Below are positions 8,881-17,315 of a DNA stretch of 64,000 nucleotides, one piece after another. The position numbers and the translations under genes were made by a program. The DNA lies in the NCBI RefSeq assembly GCF_900091315.1, contig NZ_FLSP01000014.1, forward strand, positions 50,030 through 114,029. Reading direction: 5' to 3'. The DNA comes from Streptomyces sp. DI166 (GTDB lineage Bacteria; Actinomycetota; Actinomycetes; Streptomycetales; Streptomycetaceae). Under the pieces are notes generated by a model. It made no database searches. It was not told the DNA's origin and saw only the letters and a list, made by a program, of their open reading frames with translations. Position 1 is the stretch's first letter. Every line of letters starts with the position of its first letter.

Positions 8881-10392
8881 TTGTCCTCCGCAGCCCCCTC
8901 CCCGTCCCCCGCCGCGCGTCTGCGCGGTGCGATGCCCGACTGGATCTCCGACCCGAAGGTCTGGCGCACCGAGGTGCTCGCCGGTCTCGTCGTCGCCCTG
9001 GCGCTGATCCCCGAGGCGATCTCGTTCTCGATCATCGCGGGGGTCGACCCGGCGATCGGTCTGTTCGCCTCGTTCACCATGGCCGTGACGATCGCGGTCG
9101 TCGGGGGGCGGCGGGCGATGATCTCCGCGGCGACCGGCGCGGTGGCGCTGGTGATCGCGCCGCTGAACCGGGAGCACGGCTTCGGCTACCTGGTCGCCGC
9201 GGTGATCCTGGCCGGGGTCTTCCAGATCGTGCTCGGCGCCCTCGGAGTGGCGCGGCTGATGCGGTTCGTGCCGCGCAGCGTGATGGTCGGCTTCGTCAAC
9301 TCGCTCGCCATCCTCATCTTCCTGGCCCAGGTGCCGGAGATGCGGGACGTGCCGTGGCCGGTCTACCCGCTGGTCCTCGCCGGTCTGGCGCTGATGGTGC
9401 TCTTCCCGAAGGTCACCACCGTCGTCCCGGCGCCGCTGGTCTCCATCGTGATCCTCACCGTGATCACCGTCGCGGCCGGGATCGCGGTGCCGACCGTCGG
9501 CGACAAGGGCGAGCTGCCGTCCGCGCTGCCCGTGCCGGGGCTGCCGGACGTGCCGTTCACACTGGACACGCTGACCACGATCGCCCCGTACGCCTTCGCG
9601 ATGGCGCTGGTCGGTCTGATGGAGTCGCTGATGACGGCCAAGCTGGTCGACGAGATCACCGACACCCACTCCAACAAGACCCGTGAGTCGGTCGGCCAGG
9701 GCGTCGCCAACATCGTCACCGGCTTCTTCGGCGGCATGGGCGGCTGCGCCATGATCGGCCAGACGATGATCAACGTGAAGGTGTCCGGCGCCCGCACCCG
9801 GCTGTCCACCTTCCTCGCCGGTGCCTTCCTGATGGTGCTGTGCATCGTCTTCGGGCCGGTCGTCTCCGACATCCCGATGGCCGCGCTGGTCGCCGTGATG
9901 GTGATGGTGTCGTGGGCGACCTTCGACTGGCACTCCGTCGCGCCGAGGACGCTGCGCCGGATGCCCGCCGGGGAGATCACCGTCATGGTGGTCACCGTCG
10001 TCTGCGTGGTCGCCACCCACAACCTCGCCATCGGTGTCGTCGTCGGCACGGTCACCGCGATGGTCGTCTTCGCCAAGCGGGTCGCCCACCTCGCGGAGGT
10101 CACCGCCGTACTCGACCCGGACGGCACGACGGTCGTCTACCGGGTCACCGGAGAGCTGTTCTTCGCCTCCTCCAACGACCTCGTGGGGCAGTTCGACTAC
10201 GCGGGCGACCCGGAGAAGGTGATCATCGACCTCGGTGCCGCGCACATCTGGGACGCCTCCTCCGTCGCCGCGCTCGACGCGATCGAGACCAAGTACGCCC
10301 AGCGCGGCAAGACCGTCGAGATCACCGGCCTCAACACACCGAGCGCCGACCTCCACAAGCGGCTCAGCGGGGAGCTGACGGCCGGTCACTGA
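8881..10392 (+). CDS. SulP-family anion transporter with STAS domain
   Basis: About 503 residues. The N-terminal part is a multi-helix SulP/SLC26 transporter domain (about residues 25-390) with conserved stretches such as LAGLVVALALIPEAISFS and a GGMGGCAMIGQ loop. The C-terminal part (about 405-500) is a STAS regulatory domain. Family members carry sulfate, bicarbonate or other anions; the substrate is not fixed by sequence alone. The start is uncertain. The TTG at 8881 gives the family-like N-terminus but has no strong ribosome site, and the ATG at 8932 is the alternative. The 188 bp upstream holds no recognisable gene. It appears to be outside the cluster. Confidence 0.88.
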   Translation: MSSAAPSPSPAARLRGAMPDWISDPKVWRTEVLAGLVVALALIPEAISFSIIAGVDPAIGLFASFTMAVTIAVVGGRRAMISAATGAVALVIAPLNREHGFGYLVAAVILAGVFQIVLGALGVARLMRFVPRSVMVGFVNSLAILIFLAQVPEMRDVPWPVYPLVLAGLALMVLFPKVTTVVPAPLVSIVILTVITVAAGIAVPTVGDKGELPSALPVPGLPDVPFTLDTLTTIAPYAFAMALVGLMESLMTAKLVDEITDTHSNKTRESVGQGVANIVTGFFGGMGGCAMIGQTMINVKVSGARTRLSTFLAGAFLMVLCIVFGPVVSDIPMAALVAVMVMVSWATFDWHSVAPRTLRRMPAGEITVMVVTVVCVVATHNLAIGVVVGTVTAMVVFAKRVAHLAEVTAVLDPDGTTVVYRVTGELFFASSNDLVGQFDYAGDPEKVIIDLGAAHIWDASSVAALDAIETKYAQRGKTVEITGLNTPSADLHKRLSGELTAGH

Positions 10393-10489
10393 ACCGGTGT
10401 CCGCCCCCGTTGTCAGTGGTGCCCGCTACTTTGTGCACCACTGGAGATCGGCCGCACCGGCCGACCGGGCCGTTGGGGAGGGGTGTGCT

Positions 10490-11956
10490 GTGTCCGCTGC
10501 ACAGGCACAACAGTCGGGGAACACCACGTATCTGGAGCTGTCCCAGGAGGGCGGCGGCGCCCACAAGTTCTACGAGGTGACCGTCGCCGGCACCACCGTC
10601 TCCGTGCGCTACGGCCGGATCGGCGCCGACGGACAGTGCCAGACCTCGACCTTCCCGAACCCGGAGAAGGCGAAGGCCGCCGCCGCGAAGAAGATCGCCG
10701 AGAAGGTGCGCAAGGGGTACGCGCCCGCCGTGCGGGGACAGCGCGCGGCCCGCCCCGTGACCCGCCGTCAGGTGACCTCCGCGCCCTCCACGGCTCGCGC
10801 CAAGGCCCCGGTGCTGTGGCGGTTCCGCACCGGAGCCAGCGCGTTCGGCATCCACGTGGACGACGAGCGCTGCTGGGTCGGCAACCAGAACGGCGACGTC
10901 TACAACCTCGGTCACGACGGCGAGGTACTGGCCCGCTACTCCCTGCCCGACGGCGTCAAGTGCCTGGTGGCCGACGACTTCTGGATCTACGCCGGCTGCG
11001 ACGACGGCAGCGTCTACGACCTGTCGGCCAAGGTGCCCTTCGCCGCCTACGACATCGCCGCCTCGGTGGACATCTTCTGGCTCGACATCCACGCGGGCGT
11101 GCTGCACGTCGCCGACCGCGACGGCGGACTGACGGTCATCGACCACGAGGACGAACTCCAGTGGTCGCGCAACTCCTCCGGCGAACAGGCCTGGATGGTG
11201 CGCGCCGACGACCGCGCCGTCTACCACGGCCACAGTCGAGGCGTCACCGCCTACGCCGCCGACGGCACCACCCAGCTCTGGCACACCGCCACCAGCGGCA
11301 ACGTCCTGTTCGGCTGGCAGGAGCAGCACGCCGTCTACGCCGGGACCGGGCGCCGCGTCGTCCAGCGGCTCGCCAAGAGCACGGGAGCCGTCGAGGCCAC
11401 CTTCGCGTGCGACTCCGCCGTGTACTCCTGCGCCACCTCACCGGGCGGGCGGTACGTCTTCGCGGGCGACTCCGCCTCCTCCGTGTACTGCTTCGCCGCC
11501 GACGGCACCCGGCTGTGGAAGCTCGGTACGGGCTGCGGTTCGGCGCTGTCCATGCAGTACCACGACGAGCGGCTGTACATCGTCACCACCGACGGCACGC
11601 TCGCCTGCATCGACGCCAGTGAGGCCGCGATCAGCGCCGCGCAGTCGGGCACCGTCCCGGTCGCCGCCGACATCAAGCTGGCCGCCGCCCTGCCCACGTA
11701 CGCGCCGCTGACCACCGCCTCCTCCGTGGCCACGGTCAGCGCGGCCCCCGCGCAGGGCAGCGGGGTCGTCGTGGAGTGTGTCGAGCAGGGCGGCCGGGTG
11801 CGGGTGCGGGTGGTCTCCGACGGCTACGAGCCGAGCTGGAACGTGCAGTTCCCGCGGGCGATACGCGAGCCCGGCGCCCGCTACGTCGTGGACTCCCTGC
11901 ACTCCTCCCGGGGCGGTTTCTACCGGGTGCGCGGCGAGATCAGGCGCCTGGTGTGA
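10490..11956 (+). CDS. WGR-domain protein with beta-propeller repeats
   Basis: A 488-residue soluble protein. Residues about 12-85 resemble a WGR domain (YLELSQEGGGAHKFYEVTV, then SVRYGRIG), here a stand-alone module as in many bacterial regulators. After a basic linker, the rest shows repeated 35-45-residue PQQ/WD-like blades (for example GDVYNLGHDGEVL and SSVYCFAADGTRLWKL). The GTG at 10490 follows a strong GGGGAGGGG ribosome site. Some WGR proteins bind nucleic acid, but the role here is unknown. Its 3' end overlaps by 17 bp a short convergent frame at the left edge of the polyketide cluster, so this gene marks the probable cluster boundary. Confidence 0.8.
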   Translation: MSAAQAQQSGNTTYLELSQEGGGAHKFYEVTVAGTTVSVRYGRIGADGQCQTSTFPNPEKAKAAAAKKIAEKVRKGYAPAVRGQRAARPVTRRQVTSAPSTARAKAPVLWRFRTGASAFGIHVDDERCWVGNQNGDVYNLGHDGEVLARYSLPDGVKCLVADDFWIYAGCDDGSVYDLSAKVPFAAYDIAASVDIFWLDIHAGVLHVADRDGGLTVIDHEDELQWSRNSSGEQAWMVRADDRAVYHGHSRGVTAYAADGTTQLWHTATSGNVLFGWQEQHAVYAGTGRRVVQRLAKSTGAVEATFACDSAVYSCATSPGGRYVFAGDSASSVYCFAADGTRLWKLGTGCGSALSMQYHDERLYIVTTDGTLACIDASEAAISAAQSGTVPVAADIKLAAALPTYAPLTTASSVATVSAAPAQGSGVVVECVEQGGRVRVRVVSDGYEPSWNVQFPRAIREPGARYVVDSLHSSRGGFYRVRGEIRRLV

Positions 11957-12080
11957 CGGACGCCGCGGCCTCGCGGATCGCGTCGGTGGCCTGGCTCAGC
12001 GCGACGCTCGCCGCGAGGACCGCGGGCCCGTCGGGGCCGCCCGTGCGCATCCCGGGTAAGTCCTGGGGCGGCGCGGTCAT
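11940..12080 (-). CDS. Small 46-residue protein coupled to aromatase (hypothetical)
   Basis: A 46-codon frame whose ATG overlaps the TGA of the aromatase gene as ATGA, with an AAGGG sequence seven bases upstream. This arrangement is typical of translationally coupled genes in Streptomyces. The protein is Ala/Pro rich with a possible amphipathic helix (VALSQATDAIREAAASV). I do not recognise it. It runs convergently into the last codons of the WGR gene. It may be a real small cluster protein or a chance frame in high-GC DNA; conservation in related clusters would decide. Confidence 0.4.
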   Translation of the reverse strand: MTAPPQDLPGMRTGGPDGPAVLAASVALSQATDAIREAAASVTPGA

Positions 12081-13021
12081 GTGCGGGCCCTTGACTCCGC
12101 GTAGGTCTTGGCGTGGCCGAGGGTGGCCCTGCTGTTGGTGCCGAGCGCGGTGCGCAGGAACACCCGCGCCTCGGGGACGCCCGCGTCCTCGCCGAGCACC
12201 GCCCGGATGCTGTCGGTGTTGACTACGACGGTGTGCTGCGAGGTGGCGGTGGTGACGCCCCGGTCGTCCTCGCTGAGCTGCCAGCACCCGGTGTGCAGGG
12301 CCATCAGCGCGGGCAGCGTGGTCTGCTTGTAGACGATGCGGTGGTGCGGGAAGCACACCCGGACCGACTCGGTGGTGTGCCGGGAGCCGTCCTTGGCCAG
12401 GGTGTCCATCCGCAGCACCTGCAGGCCCGGGGTCTCCTCGGTCAGCCGTACCTCGGCGACGTGCGGCAGCCGGTCCTTCCAGTGGCCCGCCTCGTTGAGG
12501 AAGTCGTACACGTCCTTGGCCGCGCCGTGGATCTCGACACTGTCCTCGAAGGACAGCGTCAGGTCCGGGGCGCCGGTGGCCCGTTCCACGCTGGTCTTCA
12601 GCGCGGCCAGCTCCGAGCGGCTGTTGCGGTCCACCGCCCGGTCGATCCACTCCAGTCCGGCCGGGTCGTCGTCGACGGCCCGATAGTCGTGCAGCAGCCG
12701 CAGCCGGGTGCGCCCCGCGGAGAGGGGCTCGGCGATCCAGGTACCGCCCATCGCGGCCACCGGCGGCGCCGACACCTCCTGGCGGAAGGAGATCCGCAGC
12801 GCCTCGGGGTCCAGGACCCGGCGGGAGGTCCAGCTCTTCGCGGAGCCGTTGGCGGTGGCCCAGATCCGGATCCGCTCCTCGTTTCCGCTCTGCTCCACCC
12901 GCTCCACGAGAACGGACGGCGGGAAGACCAGCGGCCAGTTCTCCACCTCGGCGATCAGCCGGTACACCTCCGCCGCCGGGGCCTCGACGGTGATCTCGTG
13001 CTCAACCTCGCGTACGGTCAT
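12077..13021 (-). CDS. Di-domain polyketide aromatase/cyclase
   Basis: A 314-residue protein made of two START/SRPBCC helix-grip domains (about residues 1-150 and 155-305). Each begins with a strand pattern like EHEITVEAPAAEVYRLI or LSFEDSVEIHGAAKDVYDFL. Di-domain enzymes of the ActVII/BexL type dehydrate and aromatise the first ring of C9-reduced poly-beta-keto chains bound to ACP. That fits the ActIII-like ketoreductase just upstream on the same strand. The ATG at 13021 has an AGAGG ribosome site; a GTG at 13033 lies on top of that site and is less likely. A second di-domain aromatase sits at the far right end of the cluster. Confidence 0.88.
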   Translation of the reverse strand: MTVREVEHEITVEAPAAEVYRLIAEVENWPLVFPPSVLVERVEQSGNEERIRIWATANGSAKSWTSRRVLDPEALRISFRQEVSAPPVAAMGGTWIAEPLSAGRTRLRLLHDYRAVDDDPAGLEWIDRAVDRNSRSELAALKTSVERATGAPDLTLSFEDSVEIHGAAKDVYDFLNEAGHWKDRLPHVAEVRLTEETPGLQVLRMDTLAKDGSRHTTESVRVCFPHHRIVYKQTTLPALMALHTGCWQLSEDDRGVTTATSQHTVVVNTDSIRAVLGEDAGVPEARVFLRTALGTNSRATLGHAKTYAESRART

Positions 13022-13056
13022 GATCGGTGTCACCTCTGGGAAGTCGGCGGTGCCTG

Positions 13057-13842
13057 TCAGAAGTTGCCGAGCCCGCCGCAGACATTGAGGGCCTGCGCGG
13101 TGATGGAGGCGGCGGTGTCGGTGACCAGATAGCCGACCAGCCCGGCGACCTCCTCGGGGGTGGAGTAGCGGCCGAGGGGGATCTTCGCCCGGAACTTCTC
13201 CAGGATCGTCTCCTCGCTGGTGTCGTAGGCCGCCGCGTACCCCGAGCGCACCCGCTGCGCCATGGGCGTCTCCACATAGCCGGGGCAGACCGCGTTGACG
13301 GTGATCCCGGTCGGGGCCAGCTCGTTGCCGAGCGCCTTGGTGAAGCCGACCACCCCGTGCTTGGACGCCGAGTAGGGGGCGCCGAGCACCACGCCCTGCT
13401 TCCCGGCGGTCGACGCGATGTTCACGATGCGGCCCCAGTCCTTGTGCCGCATCCCGCCCGTGTTCAGCACCTCACGCGTCATCAGGAACACGCTGGTGAG
13501 GTTGGTGGCGACGACGTCCAGCCACAGTTCGTCCGTGAGGTCCGCGGTGACCCCGCCGCCGCTGCGGCCCGCGTTGTTCACCAGCACGTCGACCGTGCCG
13601 TACCGCTCGACGGCCGCACTGACGAAGCGCCCGATGTCCTCCGGGGACCGCACGTCGCAGGTGCGGCCGTCCACGTCGAGGCCCTCGTCGCGCAGCTCCT
13701 TGACCGTACGCAGCACGCTGTCCTCGGTGCGGGCGCAGAGGAAGACCCGGTGACCGCGCTGTGCCAGCAGCCGGGTGGTGGCCAGACCGATCCCGCTGGT
13801 CGCGCCGGTCACCACGGCCGTCCGTGACTCCTGCTCCGACAT
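13057..13842 (-). CDS. Type II PKS C9 ketoreductase, ActIII-like
   Basis: A 261-residue short-chain dehydrogenase with the same length and catalytic numbering known for the actinorhodin ketoreductase: Asn114, Ser144, Tyr157 and Lys161 (YSASK). The NADPH motif is TGATSGIG (residues 12-19). The loop GRSGGGVTAD and the PGYVETPMAQRVR segment are characteristic of polyketide C9 reductases rather than fatty-acid FabG. It should reduce the C9 carbonyl of the nascent poly-beta-ketone on the type II ACP. It is first in a leftward operon with the aromatase and the small coupled frame. A candidate SARP promoter lies 58 bp upstream. Confidence 0.92.
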   Translation of the reverse strand: MSEQESRTAVVTGATSGIGLATTRLLAQRGHRVFLCARTEDSVLRTVKELRDEGLDVDGRTCDVRSPEDIGRFVSAAVERYGTVDVLVNNAGRSGGGVTADLTDELWLDVVATNLTSVFLMTREVLNTGGMRHKDWGRIVNIASTAGKQGVVLGAPYSASKHGVVGFTKALGNELAPTGITVNAVCPGYVETPMAQRVRSGYAAAYDTSEETILEKFRAKIPLGRYSTPEEVAGLVGYLVTDTAASITAQALNVCGGLGNF

Positions 13843-13899
13843 ACATCCTCCTGACGGTGCTCCGGAAGGCCCGAACGGAAGGGTTCGAACAACCCGGGG

Positions 13900-13942
13900 A
13901 TGCTCACAGCCCCGCCTGGAACGGCACTTGAAGGGTTCTCAG
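13900..13942 (-). promoter_or_regulatory. Candidate SARP-type promoter of the KR/aromatase operon
   Basis: Read on the minus strand, three pentamers recur every 11 bp: CTGAG (13942-13938), TCAAG (13931-13927) and TCCAG (13920-13916). Ten bases after the last comes GAGCAT (13905-13900) as a -10 candidate, 58 bp before the ketoreductase ATG. Spacing equals that at the other promoters of this cluster. Confidence 0.5.
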
Positions 13943-13987
13943 GGCCCGGCCGCGGCCCTCCCGAGGCGGCAGCCGTGGTGCGGTGAA

Positions 13988-14019
13988 TCGAGTTCACCTT
14001 GAGAGCCCGGTGCCAGTCT
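13988..14019 (+). promoter_or_regulatory. Candidate SARP-type promoter of the NTF2/SDR operon
   Basis: TCGAG (13988-13992) and TTGAG (13999-14003) are exactly 11 bp apart. CAGTCT (14014-14019) follows at the same 10-base distance seen upstream of other cluster genes. It is divergent from the ketoreductase promoter. Confidence 0.55.
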
Positions 14020-14073
14020 TCACCCTGGACGCGGAGGGCTCCGCGCAGCCGGGAAAGAGGGGGACGACACTCC

Positions 14074-14487
14074 ATGACGGCCGGTCTGTTCCAGCGGATT
14101 CAGCAGTTCTACGCCCGCCAGATGCGGCTGCTCGACAACGGCGCCGTCGAGGAGTGGGCGGCGACCTTCACCGAGGACGGCGTTTTCGACCAGAACGTCG
14201 CCGAACCGCTGACCGGCCGCACGACCATCGCCGTCGCCGCCCAGAAGCGGGTGGACCAGCTCGTCGCCGAGGGCGTCACCCGCCGCCACTGGCTGGGCAT
14301 GCTCGAAGTGGAACCGGAGGACGAGCACGGCGTCGTGCACACCCGGTACTACGCCTTCTCCCTGGCCACCGAGCGCGGCGGCAGTCCGCGGATCACCGCG
14401 AGCACCTACGCCGAGGACACCCTGGTCCGCCACGAGGACGGCTGGCTCGTGCGGTACCGGCACGTCACCCACGACGGCACGGACTGA
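14074..14487 (+). CDS. NTF2-fold/SnoaL-like protein
   Basis: A 137-residue protein of the nuclear transport factor 2 (cone-shaped alpha+beta) family. It shows the usual order: N-terminal helix (IQQFYARQMRLLDNG), the WAATFTEDGVFDQ segment, and a C-terminal sheet ending in DGWLVRYRHVTHD. In aromatic polyketide clusters such proteins act as cyclases, hydroxylases or ring-modifying factors (SnoaL and SnoaL2 are known examples); the exact reaction here is not visible. The ATG at 14074 follows an AAGAGGGGG sequence. It shares an operon with the SDR 27 bp downstream. A paralogue with the same DNG and WA motifs lies on the opposite strand at 15315-15737. Confidence 0.78.
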   Translation: MTAGLFQRIQQFYARQMRLLDNGAVEEWAATFTEDGVFDQNVAEPLTGRTTIAVAAQKRVDQLVAEGVTRRHWLGMLEVEPEDEHGVVHTRYYAFSLATERGGSPRITASTYAEDTLVRHEDGWLVRYRHVTHDGTD

Positions 14488-14514
14488 CCCGTACCCCACC
14501 GAGGAGGCACAGCC

Positions 14515-15243
14515 ATGTCCACGCAGCGGGTCGCCCTGGTGACCGGTTCGACCTCCGGGATCGGCGCGGCGACCGCGAAGACCCTGGCCGCCGCTGGCTA
14601 CCGGGTCGCGGTCAACTCCCGCAACTCGCCCAACGAGGGCAAGGAGCTCGCCGACTCCCTGCCCGGCGCGATCTACGTCCGGGGCGACATCGCGGTGGAG
14701 GAGCAGGCGGCACGGATCGTCGGCACGGTGGTGGAGCGGCTCGGCCGGCTCGACCTGCTGGTCAACAACGCGGGCGCCACCCGGCTCATCCCGCACGCCG
14801 ACCTCGAAGCCGCCTCGCCCGCCGTCTGGCGCGAGATCCTGGACGTCAACGTGGTGGGCACCTGGCAGACGAGCGTGGCGGCCATGCCCCACCTCCGGGC
14901 GGACGGCGGCGGCGCCATCGTCAACATCTCCTCCGTCGCCGGGGTCAAGCCGACCGGCAGCTCGATCCCGTACGCCGTCAGCAAGGCCGCCGTCAACCAC
15001 ATGACGCGGCTGCTGGCCAATGTCGCCGGGCCGGAGGTGCGGGTCAACGCGGTCGCCCCCGGCCTCATCGACACCCCCTGGACCGCCGACTTCACCGGCC
15101 CCCGCGAGGCCGTCACGGCGGGCGCCCCGCTGCGCCGGATCGGCACGCCCGAGGACGTGGCGCAGGCGGTGCTGACGCTCGCCGAGGCCACGTACTCGAC
15201 GGGTGTGGTGCTGCTGGTGGACGGCGGTGTCCACAACCTGTGA
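14515..15243 (+). CDS. SDR-family oxidoreductase (second reductase)
   Basis: A 242-residue classical short-chain dehydrogenase. The cofactor motif is TGSTSGIG (residues 10-17), followed by NNAG, and the catalytic residues are Ser140, Tyr153 and Lys157. The C-terminal LLVDGGVHNL is FabG-like. It has neither the ActIII-specific loop nor its length, so it is probably a tailoring ketoreductase acting on a ring or side-chain carbonyl rather than the C9 enzyme. An Arg/Asn-rich segment after beta-strand 2 (NSRNS) suggests NADPH. It is preceded by a GAGGAGG-like ribosome site, follows the NTF2 gene, and is convergent with the next operon. Confidence 0.85.
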   Translation: MSTQRVALVTGSTSGIGAATAKTLAAAGYRVAVNSRNSPNEGKELADSLPGAIYVRGDIAVEEQAARIVGTVVERLGRLDLLVNNAGATRLIPHADLEAASPAVWREILDVNVVGTWQTSVAAMPHLRADGGGAIVNISSVAGVKPTGSSIPYAVSKAAVNHMTRLLANVAGPEVRVNAVAPGLIDTPWTADFTGPREAVTAGAPLRRIGTPEDVAQAVLTLAEATYSTGVVLLVDGGVHNL

Positions 15244-15251
15244 CACGGCAC

Positions 15252-15278
15252 GAGGGGAGGGGGGCCGCCCCTTCCCTC
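15252..15278. terminator. Hairpin between convergent genes
   Basis: An 11-bp stem with one G-T pair (arms 15252-15262 and 15268-15278) and a 5-nt loop lies in the 71-bp gap between the convergent SDR and NTF2 genes. There is no T-tract; it is a plausible bidirectional terminator. Confidence 0.5.
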
Positions 15279-15314
15279 CTGCTCCTCGCCCGCCCGCAGC
15301 GCCCCGCCCGTCCC

Positions 15315-15737
15315 TCACTTCTCCAGGGCGTCGACGCCGATGTGCCGGTGCCGGATGAGCCAGCGGTCACCGCGGCGCACCAGCACGTCCCGGCAGACGA
15401 CATGGGCGAACATGTCGGGCCGCTCGCCCCGCGGCGCCCGCATGACGAGCGAGTAGTACTGGGCGCGCAGGCTGCCGTCCGGCTGCGGGGTGACGGACAG
15501 ATTGCCCGTCCAGTGCCGCATGACCGTTCCGGCCGCGGCGAGTTCCGCCACGCGCTTGGTGATCGCGGCCCGGATGGCCTCCCGGCCGCGCAGCACCGAG
15601 CTGCGTCCGGGCTCCTCGAACACAGCGTCCTCGGTGTAGGCGTCGGCCCAGGCGTCCGGTTCTCCGTTGTCCATCAGGGCCATGTGCCATGCGTAGAACT
15701 GGGCGATCTCCGTGTAGAGGGCGGGGTCGGCGAACAC
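15315..15737 (-). CDS. NTF2-fold/SnoaL-like protein, second copy
   Basis: A 140-residue NTF2-family protein, evidently a paralogue of the one at 14074: both have FYA, an M-x-L-x-DNG motif and a central RHW-x-G segment. The start is taken as the GTG at 15737, which sits five bases after AAGGAG; the GTG at 15743 overlaps that ribosome site. It lies 52 bp downstream of the flavin monooxygenase on the same strand and is probably co-transcribed. In the two copies the conserved His-Trp lies in the cone pocket region, so both may bind polycyclic intermediates; whether they act as cyclases or as hydroxylase partners cannot be decided. Confidence 0.75.
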   Translation of the reverse strand: MFADPALYTEIAQFYAWHMALMDNGEPDAWADAYTEDAVFEEPGRSSVLRGREAIRAAITKRVAELAAAGTVMRHWTGNLSVTPQPDGSLRAQYYSLVMRAPRGERPDMFAHVVCRDVLVRRGDRWLIRHRHIGVDALEK

Positions 15738-15789
15738 AGTCACTCCTTATAGAGGGGCCTCATAAGAAAGGGCGGGGTGGGTACGGCGC

Positions 15790-16932
15790 TCAGGAGGTCG
15801 CCCCTCTCAACAGCCGGCCGCCGTACGCGCCGCCCGCGGTCTCGAAGCGCAGGGCGGTATGACTCGCCACGCAGTGCACGTCGCGCCAGACACGCTGAAG
15901 CGGATCGGTGAGGGCCTGCGCACCGGCTCCGGCCGAACGGAACAGCCCCTCCACCGCCCCGACCAACTGCTCCGCGGCCAACGCACAGTCCCGCGCCCCA
16001 CGGGCCAGGACCTCCTCGCTGCCGAAGCCGCCAGTGCCGCCGACCCCCGTGTCAGCCACGCGGGCCGCCCGTCGCAGCAGCAGCCCCGCGCTCTCGATCT
16101 CGCCCTCGGCGCGGGCGAGTACGGCCAGTACCGCCGGGTCGTCCCGGGGTGCGACCGGGCCCGCGGCGGGCCGTCCCGCGATCCGCGCCGACCAGGCCCG
16201 TACGGCGGCACGGGCTGCGCCGAGGGCGGGGGCCGCGAAGAGGGTGCCGCTGACGGCCCGCAACGGGGCGGTGTGACACGGCGCCCGGGAGCCGACGGCG
16301 CGCCCGGCCCAGATGTCCTCGCGTATGACGCAGCGGTGGGCGGGGACGAATACCCCTTCCATGAGAAGGGTGTTGCTGGCGGTCGCCCGCATCCCCACGT
16401 TCCGCCAGGTCTCCCTGACCCGGTAGTCCCGGCGCGGCACGGCGAAGAAGCGGACGGTGTCCGGGGCCGATGCGCAGACCATCGCCCAGTCGGCGAAGTC
16501 CACACCGCTGACCAGGGGCCACTCCCCGGTGAGCCGCCAGCCGCCGTCGACCGCGGTGGCCCGCCCGGCGGGGACGAGGGCGCCGACGACAAGGCTGTCG
16601 GCGCCGCCCGACCACAGCTCCCGCTGCCCGTCCTCCGGCAGACAGGCGCCCATCCGGGCGGCACCGGAGGTGACGGCGGCGATCCAGGCGGCCGAGGTGC
16701 AGCCCTCGCCCACCGCGGCCACCGCGTCCAGCAGTTCCTCGAAGCCGCCGGCCCGGCCGCCCCAGCGGGTGGGCACGAAGTGCCGGGCGAACCCCGCCGC
16801 GACCAGGGCGTCCACCACCCCATCGGGCAGCCGCCCGGCGAGATCGGCGTCCGGGGCGTGCCGGGCGGCCAGTTCGGCGGCCTTGAGTACCTCGCTCGAC
16901 AGGGCGGTGGGGGTGGACAACGAGCCGGACAT
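15790..16932 (-). CDS. Acyl-CoA dehydrogenase-fold flavin monooxygenase
   Basis: A 380-residue protein with the acyl-CoA dehydrogenase fold: an N-terminal helical domain, a beta-domain (about residues 120-225) and a C-terminal helix bundle. The sequence resembles group-D two-component monooxygenases (HsaA and ActVA-ORF5 types) rather than true dehydrogenases. The segments GWRLTGEWPLVSGVDFADW and VGMRATASNTL match that group, and I see no catalytic Glu in the usual dehydrogenase position. It should use FMNH2 or FADH2 supplied by a separate reductase; the only candidate in the window is at 52860. Likely role: hydroxylation of a phenolic or quinone ring of the aromatic polyketide. It is first in an operon with the second NTF2-fold gene. 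Confidence 0.75.
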   Translation of the reverse strand: MSGSLSTPTALSSEVLKAAELAARHAPDADLAGRLPDGVVDALVAAGFARHFVPTRWGGRAGGFEELLDAVAAVGEGCTSAAWIAAVTSGAARMGACLPEDGQRELWSGGADSLVVGALVPAGRATAVDGGWRLTGEWPLVSGVDFADWAMVCASAPDTVRFFAVPRRDYRVRETWRNVGMRATASNTLLMEGVFVPAHRCVIREDIWAGRAVGSRAPCHTAPLRAVSGTLFAAPALGAARAAVRAWSARIAGRPAAGPVAPRDDPAVLAVLARAEGEIESAGLLLRRAARVADTGVGGTGGFGSEEVLARGARDCALAAEQLVGAVEGLFRSAGAGAQALTDPLQRVWRDVHCVASHTALRFETAGGAYGGRLLRGATS

Positions 16933-16976
16933 GGATGCTGCCTCCTCGCGGGGGGACGTACGGCATGCCGGGATTC

Positions 16977-17019
16977 AACGTCGGGGACCGGGCTGGAGGG
17001 TCCTTGGAGGAACTCCGGA
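16977..17019 (-). promoter_or_regulatory. Candidate SARP-type promoter of the flavin monooxygenase operon
   Basis: On the minus strand TCCGG (17019-17015), TCCAA (17008-17004) and TCCAG (16997-16993) recur every 11 bp. GACGTT (16982-16977) follows ten bases after the last, about 45 bp before the start codon. The pentamers are weaker matches than at most other sites. Confidence 0.4.
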
Positions 17020-17315
17020 GGACGGGTGGACGCGGCCGCGTTCCGGGGGCGGAACGGCCGGTTCCGGCGCCCTACCGCCTCCCGCTGGAGATCGAAGAGG
17101 GGGGTAATCGCGTTCTACTCGTGAGTTTCGAGAATCCGTTCTGATCCGGACGGCAGGACTCCGAGCGATACTTGCCAAGTTCAGCGCGGGTGCGGTGACT
17201 CATCGCGGACAGGATCCGACCGGATCGGTTCCTCAACGCGTCATGAATTACCCGTACCGCGACGGCATCTTCCCTCGTTATGATGCGTCTCACGCGCCCG
17301 ACGCCCGTCCGGGAG

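Noticed and set aside
17232..17236. Extra SARP site (TTGAG on the minus strand) in the 16933-17390 gap
   Set aside because: No 11-bp partner of good quality and no -10 element at the usual distance; the site at 16993-17019 fits the same operon better.
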